A stretch of 14,734 nt of DNA from Candidatus Manganitrophaceae bacterium (GCA_004297235.1 SCUR01000074.1:1-14734); one strand, 5' to 3'; shown: positions 1 through 7,194, numbered from the stretch's first letter. Notes: generated by a model not told the origin, from the sequence alone. Program-made: numbers and translations.

Positions 1-2
1 CG

Positions 3-179
3 GAATGTCAAATAGGGATCAATCAGTTGCATTCAATCGATCTCCGGAAAAACTTTTTATATCTTATCGTTTATCTCGATAAAGATCAAGACGATGAAGA
101 GAAGAAAATCGCGCAAGAGGATTTCCATTTAGACACGCCCGCGCATCGCATGGTTTGCTCAGGCTCACGATGTGAGTAG
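3..179 (+). CDS. C-terminal end of an unrecognised protein, truncated by the window edge
   Basis: Reading frame 3 is open from the left edge to a TAG at 177-179, giving 58 codons. The other two plus-strand frames close early. The visible residues look protein-like, with a hydrophobic stretch (NFLYLIVYLDKD) followed by an acidic and basic run (DDEEKK) and two late cysteines (MVCSGSRCE). No family is recognised and no start lies in the window, so I treat it as the 3' part of a gene that begins upstream. The stop is 23 bases before the perfect hairpin at 203-220. The AT-rich bases at 45-90 are lower in GC than the rest of the window. It could also be a chance open frame, because only 177 bases can be seen. 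Confidence 0.4.
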   Translation, partial: ECQIGINQLHSIDLRKNFLYLIVYLDKDQDDEEKKIAQEDFHLDTPAHRMVCSGSRCE

Positions 180-226
180 AGGCGCTTCGCGATCTTCACA
201 TTCCCGCAGCTTGCTGCGGGGAGCTT
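164..226. repeat. REP-like palindromic element with a perfect 8-bp stem
   Basis: Bases 203-210 (CCCGCAGC) and 213-220 (GCTGCGGG) pair perfectly around a TT loop. A smaller hairpin, CTCAC-GAT-GTGAG, lies at 164-176, and a GCG-CTT-CGC segment sits between them. No T-run follows, so it is not a standard intrinsic terminator. The compact multi-hairpin form, with GTAG and GGAG tetramers beside the palindromes, resembles REP elements mobilised by REP-associated tyrosine transposases. No such transposase is in the window, and only one copy is visible. It lies between the end of the upstream gene and the ribosome binding site of the next. Confidence 0.45.
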
Positions 227-246
227 CAAAAACGAATGAGGTTTCC

Positions 247-927
247 ATGATGAAGGGGGCGCTGATTCGGGTCATCCAAGTTTTCAATCGAAAAGATTTG
301 TTCTTCCGAGCGGTGATTGCGGTATTCGCAATCGGGTCGCTTCTGCTGCGGTCGGCCTTTGCAGAAGAGCGAATCACCGATCAGATCGGGGTGGCGGTTT
401 TAGAGAATAAGGTCTTTGCGGCGACCTCCGGAGAGGGATTGGTTCGGGCCGATCTCTCCGCGGGGGAGCGGGTCATCGCCATAGAGAGCCGTGGCGTGAA
501 TGCATTTGTCCAGACCTCGACCCGTTTATTGGCCTTCTCAGAGAAGGTCAAACGTTGGGACGGCGTTCGCCTTGATCTTTTCGATCGGGTCGTTGAGGTT
601 CGGGTGACGCCCCGGTTGATCTGGGTGCGGACGCAGAAGAATCTCTACGCATTTCAAGCGGCGGCCGGGAAATGGCGAGGGGAGTCTCTCAGCACGCAAG
701 AGACCTTTCGCGAAACGTTCGTCGGAGAGAACATCGCGATCGGGGTGACCGATCGGCGGGCGCTCGGTTTTTCGGCCTTTGTCGGCGGTTTTTTTCAGAC
801 CGACCTTTCCAACGACGAGTCGATCACCGAATCGAGCGTGAATGATAACGTGGCCATTCTAACGACCCCCAATCGGAAATTAATCTTTCGATCACAGGTG
901 GGGACGTGGGCAGATGTGCGACAATGA
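247..927 (+). CDS. Exported protein of unknown function
   Basis: This encodes 226 residues. I start it at the ATG at 247 because GAGG (238-241) lies 5 bases upstream; the frame stays open back to 172, but there it overlaps the hairpin element and has no ribosome binding site. Residues 1-39 look like a signal peptide with a long basic N-region, a hydrophobic core (AVIAVFAIGSLLL) and an AFA cleavage site before EER. The mature part has short alternating beta-type segments with repeated patterns such as 'VFAATSGEGLVRAD' and 'RLIWVRTQKNLYAF', resembling the blades of a propeller or WD/PQQ-like repeat domain. That fold is inferred from the pattern only. The next gene is convergent, so there is no operon partner downstream. 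I do not recognise the family. Confidence 0.7.
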   Translation: MMKGALIRVIQVFNRKDLFFRAVIAVFAIGSLLLRSAFAEERITDQIGVAVLENKVFAATSGEGLVRADLSAGERVIAIESRGVNAFVQTSTRLLAFSEKVKRWDGVRLDLFDRVVEVRVTPRLIWVRTQKNLYAFQAAAGKWRGESLSTQETFRETFVGENIAIGVTDRRALGFSAFVGGFFQTDLSNDESITESSVNDNVAILTTPNRKLIFRSQVGTWADVRQ

Positions 928-943
928 TCAACCCGTCGAGAGC

Positions 944-1018
944 ATTGCGGAATGCGGATTTCGGATTGCGGATTAGAAGATCGTTTTGCATTTTACTCCG
1001 CATTCCTCAATCCGCAAT
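944..1018. repeat. Imperfect inverted repeat between convergent genes
   Basis: The left arm near 944-958 (ATTGCGGAATGCGGA) matches the reverse complement of 997-1018, except for a 7-base insertion in the right arm. The motif GCGGATT also recurs at 954-973. The element fills most of the 125-base gap between two converging stop codons, so it may act as a weak bidirectional terminator. There is no clear T-run on either strand. Similar 'GCGGATTGCGGATT' spacers are common low-complexity intergenic DNA. Confidence 0.4.
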
Positions 1019-1052
1019 TTCCCCCTGACATGGATCTGGTTTAAAAGCTTTC

Positions 1053-2684
1053 TTAGAACCGGGAGGCCGCCAGCTTTATGTCGGCCCGCTTCCACGCTTT
1101 CTGAAAGCGCTTTTCCTCCGCAGCGGCCTCTTTCTTCTTCCCCTGAGCCTGGAGGCTCTCCGTCAAACCATATAGCGACCATCCGTTCTCGGGATTGCGT
1201 TTGAGATCGTCGCGATAGACCTTTTCAGCCTCCGCCGGGCGCTTCGCTGCGAGGAGGACCGCTCCGAGGTTTTGGCGAACCGGCTGATACCAGGGAGGCG
1301 GCTCGTCATAAACGAGACGGTCCTCGATCTCCGCCGCCTGGCTGAGTGACTGAATCGCCTCATCGCTCCGGCCTTCCTGCGCGGCGATCTCGCCGGCGAG
1401 AACCTTCGATGCGATCTGAAGAAGCGATTTGCCGGAATTGAGGTTGATCATCAAATCGGCCGGTATCTCGTCGCCGAGCTTCGTTATGGCGTCAAGCTCG
1501 GCTTTGGCCTCCTCGGCCTTGCCGGTGGCTAAGAGGGCGCGGCCGCGCGCGTAGCGCCAGATGCCGGTGGTGTATTTGAATTCGGCCGCCGGGACCGGCT
1601 CTTTTAGGATCTCCTCCCATTTTCCGAATCGGGCCAAAGCGAAATAGACGGTCGGCTTGAACATTTCCAGCGGCGGGATCTCCTTGACCATGTCGTCGGG
1701 AACCTTTCCCACCAATTCTCGCGCTGTCTTGATCGCCACCTCGCTTCTTCCCGCCATGGCGGCCGCCGCGTAGAGGAAGTGAAGGTTGTGCGGATAGTAG
1801 GCCAATGCGTAGAAGCCTTGGACCTTCCGATCCTCGATGTAGCGTTCGTCCGTATGCACCGCATGAACGTTCGCTTCCTCGGCCTCTTTGTACATTCCGA
1901 CCCGGATGTAGGTGTGCGCCGGCATATGGACCAGGTGGCCCGCGCCCGGCATGAGGCTCGGGAGCCGCTTGGCGCAGGGGAGGGCCCGCTGCGGCGCCAT
2001 CGAGGCTTCGACGGCATGGATGTAGTAATGGCAAGCGCCGGGATGATCGGGGTTCTTTTTCAACACCGATTCGAGCGTGGCGACGACCTCTTCCGTGTTC
2101 CCCTTCGGCCGGCCTTCATGCGTCCAGTAATCCCACGGCTGCAGATCCATCAGCGCCTCGGCGAAAAGGGTGGCGGCGTCGGTATCGTTCGGATTGCGCT
2201 TGGCCACCTCTCGCATCGCATCGGCGTAGGCTTGATCGCGCGCGGCGCGGCTCTCCCCCGGCTCGGCGGTATACCGTTTCGATAGCGCGTCGATATAGGC
2301 CCGTTCGGCCTCGGAGACCTTCGGGGCGAGGGCGACGGCTTTCTGCGCCAGCTCGTTTGCGGCCGGCTCCGTTTTCAGGTCCATCGGAAGGTTGATGTTC
2401 GGTCCCATCGCGAGCGCCGCCCCCCAGTAGCACATGGCGCAGTCGGGATCGAGCCGCGCCCCCTCCTTAAAGGCGGCAATCGCTTCGTCATGATTAAAGC
2501 CGTAGGTCAACCTCAAACCCTGATCGAAGTAGCGTTGGGCCTGGGGCGACTTCGTTGTGATCTGATGATGATGTGTCCCCAGGTTGTCGTAAAGGGGGAC
2601 CCTCATCGGCGTCGGCTTCCTCGCGAAAGCGGGGGTCGTTAAAAACAATGTAAGAAGTAAAAGGGGAATGATTTTGTAACGCAT
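1053..2684 (-). CDS. Exported tetratricopeptide-repeat protein
   Basis: This encodes 543 residues. The start is set by AGGAG (2692-2696 on the minus strand) 7 bases before the ATG. Residues 1-21 are a signal peptide ending in AFA. TPR-like helices begin near residue 47 (RYFDQGLRLTYGFNHDEAIA) and recur through the protein, with a clear C-terminal pair around residues 440-525. The segment DPDCAMCYWGAALAMGP (about 79-95) carries a CxxC pair but no haem-binding CxxCH. Several internal histidines (CHYYIHAVEAS, HMPAHTY) are well placed for packing or metal binding, which I cannot confirm. TPR proteins act as interaction scaffolds, here probably in the periplasm. It lies 80 bases downstream of the ECF sigma gene on the same strand, with its own copy of the promoter motif found in front of that gene, so it is probably a direct target of the sigma factor. 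Confidence 0.85.
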   Translation of the reverse strand: MRYKIIPLLLLTLFLTTPAFARKPTPMRVPLYDNLGTHHHQITTKSPQAQRYFDQGLRLTYGFNHDEAIAAFKEGARLDPDCAMCYWGAALAMGPNINLPMDLKTEPAANELAQKAVALAPKVSEAERAYIDALSKRYTAEPGESRAARDQAYADAMREVAKRNPNDTDAATLFAEALMDLQPWDYWTHEGRPKGNTEEVVATLESVLKKNPDHPGACHYYIHAVEASMAPQRALPCAKRLPSLMPGAGHLVHMPAHTYIRVGMYKEAEEANVHAVHTDERYIEDRKVQGFYALAYYPHNLHFLYAAAAMAGRSEVAIKTARELVGKVPDDMVKEIPPLEMFKPTVYFALARFGKWEEILKEPVPAAEFKYTTGIWRYARGRALLATGKAEEAKAELDAITKLGDEIPADLMINLNSGKSLLQIASKVLAGEIAAQEGRSDEAIQSLSQAAEIEDRLVYDEPPPWYQPVRQNLGAVLLAAKRPAEAEKVYRDDLKRNPENGWSLYGLTESLQAQGKKKEAAAEEKRFQKAWKRADIKLAASRF

Positions 2685-2723
2685 AGTAGGGCTCCTCTTT
2701 TCGTTGTCTCTTTGTCTGGATGG

Positions 2724-2757
2724 AGAGAAGATGCCGAAGCTTCAAAAAAGTTCGATC
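2724..2757 (-). promoter_or_regulatory. ECF-type promoter of the TPR gene
   Basis: On the minus strand, GAACTT (2748-2753) is followed after 16 bases by TCTTCT (2726-2731). The wider blocks GATCGAACTTTT and GCATCTTCTCT are identical to those upstream of the neighbouring sigma gene. GAACTT is the classic -35 of RpoE-like ECF sigma factors, and the spacing fits that class. The predicted leader is about 35 bases. Confidence 0.7.
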
Positions 2758-2764
2758 CCGACCG

Positions 2765-3700
2765 TTACTCCTCCCCTACCGGCGGGCGCGGCGCATAGTA
2801 GAACTTGATCCGATGCGTCTGGCCGTTGCGGTGGGAGAGGACGAGGGTCATGCCGGGCGGACAGCGGAATGGATCACTCGGCGGATTCTGAAAAGCGGCT
2901 TCCAGGATGGTGATCTCGCGGCTCGGCAGAATTCTCCGAACCAGGATGCGGGTTCCCGCTTTGAAATCCCCGTCGACCTCTCGGTCTAAATGAATTCGTC
3001 CTTGGAGGGTCTCTCCGTCCGGATAGGTCATGAGGAGATCGTCGGCGTAATACGAGAGAAAAGTATCCCGGTCTCTTGGGGTCGCCTTCTTCCAATGTTC
3101 TTGGTGAAATCGAAGCAACGCCTCCCGCTCCGCGCGCTCCCGGCTGTGATCGAGCCCGGCCGCCTGCAGCAAGGCGTCGGCCAGCTTCAATTTTACTTGG
3201 GAGAGGCGACTTCGGACCGTCCCCACCGGGATGCCGAGGATGGCGGCGATCTCATCATACGCCGTATAACTTCCGAAATAGCGAAGCATCGCGGTGACCC
3301 GCAAGGTTTCGGGGAGGGAAGACAGGGCGGCCCAAATCCAATCCCGCAACGCCGCCTGGTCGATCTTCTCCTCTAGATCGGAGAGATCGGTCGTCGGTTC
3401 GGCGCCGGGGGGGAGCTCCTCGATCGGGATCTCCTCTCGTTGTCCCCGCAGGTTCATCCGGCAGACATTGCGCAGGATCGCATGAAGCCAGCCGCCGACG
3501 GCGCCCGGCTCGCGTACCTGCTGAAGTTTGTTCAGCGCGATCAGGAAGGTTTCGTGGACGGCATCTTCGGCCTGGGGACCGTATCCCAGCAGCGCCAGCG
3601 CCACGGCATGAAGGCGCGGACGGTAACGTTCGAGCAAAATTCCTAAACTGGTTCCGTCGCCCTTTTGGGCGGCCATCAGCAGTTCTGCATCGGTCGGCAT
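2765..3700 (-). CDS. ECF sigma factor with C-terminal SnoaL/NTF2-like domain
   Basis: This encodes 311 residues from the ATG at 3700, which has AGGAGG (3705-3710) 4 bases upstream. The frame is open further back to 3901, but that extension covers the promoter. The sigma-2 region spans about residues 22-85, with an 'AEDAVHETFLIALNKL' core and 'WLHAILRNVCRMNLR'. The sigma-4 helix-turn-helix spans about 115-178 (LPETLRVTAMLRYF, then YDEIAAILGIPVGTVRSRL). Residues about 195-307 form an extra alpha+beta domain (FHQEHWKKATPRDRDTFLSY, then LQGR and RIKFYYAP) resembling SnoaL/NTF2-like domains. In ECF41-type factors such a domain controls activity in cis, without a separate anti-sigma gene. I do not see the ECF41 DGGGK motif, so this may belong to another SnoaL-bearing group. 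No anti-sigma gene is adjacent, which fits self-regulation. The gene is divergent from the alpha/beta hydrolase. Confidence 0.88.
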   Translation of the reverse strand: MPTDAELLMAAQKGDGTSLGILLERYRPRLHAVALALLGYGPQAEDAVHETFLIALNKLQQVREPGAVGGWLHAILRNVCRMNLRGQREEIPIEELPPGAEPTTDLSDLEEKIDQAALRDWIWAALSSLPETLRVTAMLRYFGSYTAYDEIAAILGIPVGTVRSRLSQVKLKLADALLQAAGLDHSRERAEREALLRFHQEHWKKATPRDRDTFLSYYADDLLMTYPDGETLQGRIHLDREVDGDFKAGTRILVRRILPSREITILEAAFQNPPSDPFRCPPGMTLVLSHRNGQTHRIKFYYAPRPPVGEE

Positions 3701-3733
3701 GGGGCCTCCTTCGCCGGTAGTATAGCCGGACGA

Positions 3734-3768
3734 AGAGAAGATGCACAAGGGGCAGGAAAAGTTCGATC
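3734..3768 (-). promoter_or_regulatory. ECF-type promoter of the sigma factor gene (autoregulation)
   Basis: On the minus strand, GAACTT (3759-3764) and TCTTCT (3736-3741) are separated by 17 bases. The flanking blocks GATCGAACTTTT and GCATCTTCTCT are the same as at 2724-2757. The start codon is at 3700, giving a leader of about 30 bases. A possible housekeeping -10, TATACT, lies closer to the gene (minus strand, near 3718-3725). Confidence 0.7.
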
Positions 3769-3847
3769 GATCGTATAAAAAACGGTTGATTCGAGAATCA
3801 GCGGAAAAGCGCGAGACTCTTTGCAAGTGGCTCCCTTCCCCCGGTTC

Positions 3848-3877
3848 TTGATCGCTTTTTCGAGGTCTGCCTATAAT
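3848..3877 (+). promoter_or_regulatory. Sigma-70 promoter of the alpha/beta hydrolase gene
   Basis: TTGATC (3848-3853) and a perfect TATAAT (3872-3877) are separated by 18 bases. The start codon follows at 3926, giving a leader of about 42 bases. The same -35 sequence, spacing and -10 sequence occur before the aldo/keto reductase. Confidence 0.75.
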
Positions 3878-3925
3878 TAAGTGTTCTTCTCTATTCTTCA
3901 ATCAATCAAGGATGAAGGGGAAAAA

Positions 3926-5014
3926 ATGAGCGTGAAAGTGTTGAATGATCCGATGGATCTCGGTCCGGTCGCGGAGCGGGGCTGGGGAAAGAGATGGGGA
4001 CCGTTCGGTCATATCCATCTTGGCGGCGCGGCTCTGAAACGGATTTTGACCGGATGGCCGGGATGGACCCTCCTCGGGCTGCTCCCGATTTTGATCGGGG
4101 CGGTTTATCAGGCGACGGCGGCTGCAAACGAATTACGGAAGTATACGGCTCCCGGAAAACGGGTCGACATCGGCGGCCGGCGGCTTCATCTTCGTGCGAT
4201 GGGAGAGGGAAGTCCGACGGTGATCTTGGAGGCGACCGGCTTCGGCTGCTCGGTCGATTATGCGTCGATTCAGTCGGAGATCGCAGAGATGACCCGTGTT
4301 TGCGCCTACGATCGCGCCGGGATGGGGTGGAGCGATCCCTATCACGCGCCTCGGAGCGTTCAGGCGCTCGTGGATGATCTGAGAACGCTTTTGCAGCGTG
4401 GCGAGATCCCGCCTCCGTATCTTCTCGTCGGCGGATCGGCGGGGGGGCTGATCGTTGAGCTTTTTGCGCGAACGTACCCGGAGGAGGTGGTCGGGCTGGT
4501 GCTGATCGACGCCCTTGATGAGGAGGCGCTCGCGTGGCTGCCGCGCGCCAGCACCCATCTGGTCAAAATGGTCTCTCTCGGTCAAGTCTGCGCCCGGCTG
4601 GGGGTGCTCTCGCTCTTGGATCCGTTCGGGCTGAAGAAGCTGCCGTTGGAGGAGGGGGGAGTCCGGTCTGCCCTGACCTATCGGGCCGCCGCGTGGGACG
4701 CCGCCCGGCTCTTTCTCAGAACCCTTCAAAAAAGTGAAACCGATCTGAGGGCCGCGCCGCCGCTGCGGCCCGATTTGCCGGTGACGGTGCTGACCCACGG
4801 GATGGTCGGCGACCTGCTCGGGCCGCGGGCGCATCCTGAATTATTGCGCGAGATCGAACCGATCTGGCAGGAGCAGCAGGCCGCCCTGGCGCGGCGTTCT
4901 TCCCGTGGCAGGCAGATCATCGCGGAGAAGAGCGGCCACCGGATTATCGCCCAACAGCCCGAGCTGGTCGTCGAGGCGATTCGGGATATCCTTTCGGAAT
5001 TTCGAAAAGAATAA
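3926..5014 (+). CDS. Membrane-anchored alpha/beta hydrolase
   Basis: This encodes 362 residues. I start at the ATG at 3926, because AAGGGG (3915-3920) lies 5 bases upstream; the ATG at 3881 would sit on the predicted transcription start. A transmembrane helix at about residues 46-66 (GWTLLGLLPILIGAVYQATA) precedes the hydrolase fold. The nucleophile elbow is GGSAGG with Ser171, and the likely catalytic His is His338 in KSGHRI. The oxyanion-side strand is PTVILEATGFG (about 97-107), and 'CAYDRAGMGWSD' (126-137) is typical of the family. The acid residue is not certain. Substrate is unknown; esterase, lipase or haloperoxidase-like activity is equally possible. It is transcribed away from the ECF sigma gene and has a housekeeping-type promoter. 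Without knowing topology, I cannot say on which side of the inner membrane the domain lies. Confidence 0.85.
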   Translation: MSVKVLNDPMDLGPVAERGWGKRWGPFGHIHLGGAALKRILTGWPGWTLLGLLPILIGAVYQATAAANELRKYTAPGKRVDIGGRRLHLRAMGEGSPTVILEATGFGCSVDYASIQSEIAEMTRVCAYDRAGMGWSDPYHAPRSVQALVDDLRTLLQRGEIPPPYLLVGGSAGGLIVELFARTYPEEVVGLVLIDALDEEALAWLPRASTHLVKMVSLGQVCARLGVLSLLDPFGLKKLPLEEGGVRSALTYRAAAWDAARLFLRTLQKSETDLRAAPPLRPDLPVTVLTHGMVGDLLGPRAHPELLREIEPIWQEQQAALARRSSRGRQIIAEKSGHRIIAQQPELVVEAIRDILSEFRKE

Positions 5015-5081
5015 CCCGATCCCGGACGGTTGCCGTTCGGCGCTCTGTCGCGCGCCGCCCCTCTTTGATTCCGATCCGATG

Positions 5082-5090
5082 TGGTATACT
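5082..5090 (+). promoter_or_regulatory. Extended -10 promoter of the cyclic-nucleotide-binding gene
   Basis: TG (5082-5083), one base, then TATACT (5085-5090) forms an extended -10. A TTGATT at 5065-5070 is only 14 bases away, too close to be a normal -35. The start codon is at 5128. Confidence 0.5.
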
Positions 5091-5127
5091 GCGAGTGCAT
5101 CGTCTCGTTTCCCCACTGGAGATCTCC

Positions 5128-5571
5128 ATGAAACCGGAATTTCAGGAGCGTGTGCAGCTCCTTCGCTCGGTCCCCTTCTTTGCCGCGCTCTCCGAGAAGG
5201 ATCTCTCCGATATTGCCGTCTGGTCCAGCCGGACCTCCTATAAAAAGGGAGAGGTGATCGTCCGGGAAGGGACGCCGGGAAAAGGGCTCTATGTGTTGAT
5301 CACGGGCCGAGCCGATGTTTCCGTGAAAAAAGGGGGCGCGGAGCGGGTCGTCGGCGTCCTTCTTCCGGCCGATGTTTTCGGCGAGATGTCGCTCATCGAA
5401 GCGCGCCCCCGAAGCGGCAATGTCACCGCCGTCGAAGAGACCGAATGCCTCTACCTCGACGCCCGCATCTTCCTTGAGAAAGTGGCTTCCCACCCTGAAA
5501 TTCTCATCGGCCTTCTCAAGACAATCTGTCTTCGGCTGAGGCAGACGGTCGAGGAGCTGCGCGGATTCTGA
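5128..5571 (+). CDS. Stand-alone cyclic nucleotide-binding domain protein
   Basis: This encodes 147 residues from the ATG at 5128, chosen because GGAG (5118-5121) lies 6 bases upstream; the frame is open back to 5065. Nearly the whole protein is one Crp/PKA-type ligand-binding beta-roll. It opens with an alpha helix (LLRSVPFFAALSEKDLSDIA), then 'GEVIVREGTPGKGLYVLITG' (41-60). The phosphate-binding cassette is FGEMSLIEARPRSGNVTA (84-101), with Glu86 and Arg95 in the positions used to bind the ribose and phosphate of cAMP or cGMP. A C-terminal helix (LLKTICLRLRQTVEELRGF) ends the protein, and there is no helix-turn-helix DNA-binding domain. It therefore probably acts as a ligand-sensing partner of another protein rather than as a Crp-type regulator. 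The gene sits between a hydrolase and a reductase that have their own promoters. Confidence 0.85.
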   Translation: MKPEFQERVQLLRSVPFFAALSEKDLSDIAVWSSRTSYKKGEVIVREGTPGKGLYVLITGRADVSVKKGGAERVVGVLLPADVFGEMSLIEARPRSGNVTAVEETECLYLDARIFLEKVASHPEILIGLLKTICLRLRQTVEELRGF

Positions 5572-5613
5572 GCCACGCGAATCGGCCGTCCCGTTTTCGT
5601 TTTCTCTCCCATC

Positions 5614-5643
5614 TTGATCCGTTCTTTTCAACCTGTTTATAAT
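5614..5643 (+). promoter_or_regulatory. Sigma-70 promoter of the aldo/keto reductase gene
   Basis: TTGATC (5614-5619) and TATAAT (5638-5643) are separated by 18 bases, the same hexamers and spacing as at 3848-3877. The start codon is at 5694, giving a leader of about 44 bases. Confidence 0.75.
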
Positions 5644-5693
5644 TCCCTGTGGTCTCATGAAGAGAGCATGTTGTCCTTCATCAGGAGTCAGTC

Positions 5694-6680
5694 ATGGAAA
5701 AACGACAGTTGGGAAAGAATGGACTCACCGTGTCGGCCATCGGCCTCGGCTGCATGGGGATGTCGGAGTTCTACGGCAAGAAAGATGATCAGGAATCGAT
5801 TGCGACGATCCGGCGGGCCCTCGATCTGGGGATCGACTTTCTCGACACCGCCGACATGTATGGAAGCGGTCATAATGAAACCCTGGTCGGCCGGGCGATT
5901 GCGGGACGGCGCGACCAAGCGATCGTCGCCACCAAGTTCGGAAATGTCCGGGGCCCGGATGGGAGCTTTCTGGGGGTTAACGGCCGGCCGGAGTATGTCC
6001 GCGCCGCCTGCGAGGCGAGTCTCCGGCGGCTGAACGTGGAAACGATCGATCTTTACTATCAACATCGGGTCGACCCTCAGACCCCGATCGAAGAGACCGT
6101 CGGCGCAATGGCGGAGCTGGTGCGCGAGGGGAAAGTGCGGTACCTGGGGCTTTCCGAGGCGGCGCCGAGCACGATCCGCCGCGCCCGGACGGTTCACCCG
6201 ATCGCGGCGCTGCAGACCGAATATTCGCTCTGGACCCGCGACCCGGAAGATGAGATTCTTCCGACCTGCCGTGAATTGGGAATCGGTTTTGTCGCCTACA
6301 GCCCGCTCGGCCGCGGATTCTTGAGCGGGAAGATCAAGCGGGTGGAGGATTTGGAGGAGGAGGATTTCCGGCGGATGTCGCCGCGCTTTCAGGGAGAGAA
6401 CTTCCAGCGCAATCTCGATCTCGTTCAACGGATCGAAGCGCTCGCGGCAAAGAAAGGATGCACCTCGTCCCAACTGGCGCTGGCCTGGCTGCTGGCTCAG
6501 TGGAATGAGATTGTTTCGATTCCGGGGACCCGGAAGCAATCCCATCTTGACGAAAATGTCGCCGCGCTCAACGTTCAGATCGACTTTGAGGACCTGCTCG
6601 CCATCAACGAGGTCGCCCCGCACGGCGCCGCTTCAGGCCAACGTTATCCCGAGCAGGCGATGCGGGCGGTGAATTTGTGA
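5694..6680 (+). CDS. Aldo/keto reductase
   Basis: This encodes 328 residues, a full-length family member. AGGAG (5683-5687) lies 6 bases before the ATG. The protein begins with the family's MEKRQLGKNGLTVSAIGLGC pattern. The catalytic tetrad is visible: Asp51 and Tyr56 in DTADMYG, Lys81 in ATKFG, and His124 in YYQHRVD. The cofactor-binding end is GIGFVAYSPLGRGFLSGKI, followed by SIPGTRKQSHLDEN, which binds the adenosine phosphate of NADPH. The family reduces aldehydes and ketones with NADPH in the cytoplasm. The overall pattern is closest to the AKR13/YajO-like group of (beta/alpha)8 reductases with broad carbonyl specificity. The true substrate is not evident. It converges with the NlpC/P60 gene, with 16 bases between the stop codons. 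Confidence 0.93.
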   Translation: MEKRQLGKNGLTVSAIGLGCMGMSEFYGKKDDQESIATIRRALDLGIDFLDTADMYGSGHNETLVGRAIAGRRDQAIVATKFGNVRGPDGSFLGVNGRPEYVRAACEASLRRLNVETIDLYYQHRVDPQTPIEETVGAMAELVREGKVRYLGLSEAAPSTIRRARTVHPIAALQTEYSLWTRDPEDEILPTCRELGIGFVAYSPLGRGFLSGKIKRVEDLEEEDFRRMSPRFQGENFQRNLDLVQRIEALAAKKGCTSSQLALAWLLAQWNEIVSIPGTRKQSHLDENVAALNVQIDFEDLLAINEVAPHGAASGQRYPEQAMRAVNL

Positions 6681-6696
6681 GCGATTCCCTTTAATC

Positions 6697-7188
6697 TTAG
6701 AGGAGCCGGCGGGCGCCGAGATAACGGTTTCTCCAGTAGTCGAGATCGAGGCGCTGGATGTTGACCTGTCCCTTGGAGCTGGGGGCGTGGATGAACCGCC
6801 CCTTCCCGATGTAGATTCCGACATGAAGCGGCTTCTGCCGCTCGATCTTGAAGTAGACGAGGTCGGCCGGCCGAAGATCCGAGACGGAGACGGGGCGTCC
6901 GCTCTCACTCAGATCGTCCGACGTTCGGGGAAGGGAGAGGCCGGCCCCTTTCAGAAAGACATAACCAATAAACCCGCTGCAGTCGAACCCCTTCGGGGTC
7001 GTCCCCCCGAAGCGGTAGGGTGTGCCGAGAAGCGACCGGGCGGTCTGAATCACCTTGGTTTGAGCGGGCGTCGGCGGCGCTGTCTCCGGCAGGGACAGCG
7101 CCGAAAAGTCAGGGAGGGAGGGGCCGGCGCATCCGTAGAGGCCGATCCAAAAGGCCAGGAGAATCGCTAAAGGCAAATGACGTTTCAT
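6697..7188 (-). CDS. NlpC/P60 family lipoprotein, predicted peptidoglycan endopeptidase
   Basis: This encodes 163 residues from the ATG at 7188; a TTG at 7206 would add six residues. The first 20 residues are a lipoprotein signal with the lipobox LYGC, so Cys20 should be lipidated. A proline-rich linker follows to about residue 43. The NlpC/P60 domain has the catalytic Cys70 in GFDCSGF, His122 in LHVGIYIG and His134 in RFIHAPSS. Enzymes of this family cut the D-Glu to diamino-acid bond of the peptidoglycan stem peptide, acting in the periplasm. The length is typical of the Spr/MepS-like minimal members. I see no ribosome binding site before either start. A TTGACA...TATCCT promoter places the transcription start close to the ATG, suggesting a leaderless message. 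Confidence 0.9.
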   Translation of the reverse strand: MKRHLPLAILLAFWIGLYGCAGPSLPDFSALSLPETAPPTPAQTKVIQTARSLLGTPYRFGGTTPKGFDCSGFIGYVFLKGAGLSLPRTSDDLSESGRPVSVSDLRPADLVYFKIERQKPLHVGIYIGKGRFIHAPSSKGQVNIQRLDLDYWRNRYLGARRLL

Positions 7189-7194
7189 GGAAAA

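Noticed and set aside
2433..2449. A haem-binding motif in the TPR protein
   Set aside because: The cysteines read CAMCY, without the histidine of CxxCH.
3701..3901. A 67-residue N-terminal extension of the ECF sigma factor
   Set aside because: It covers the ECF-type promoter, has no ribosome binding site, and the sigma-2 region begins shortly after the 3700 start.
4133..4834. Long minus-strand ORFs inside the hydrolase, and similar ones inside the reductase and Anbu genes
   Set aside because: They are frame shadows of recognised genes and have no ribosome binding site or family motif.
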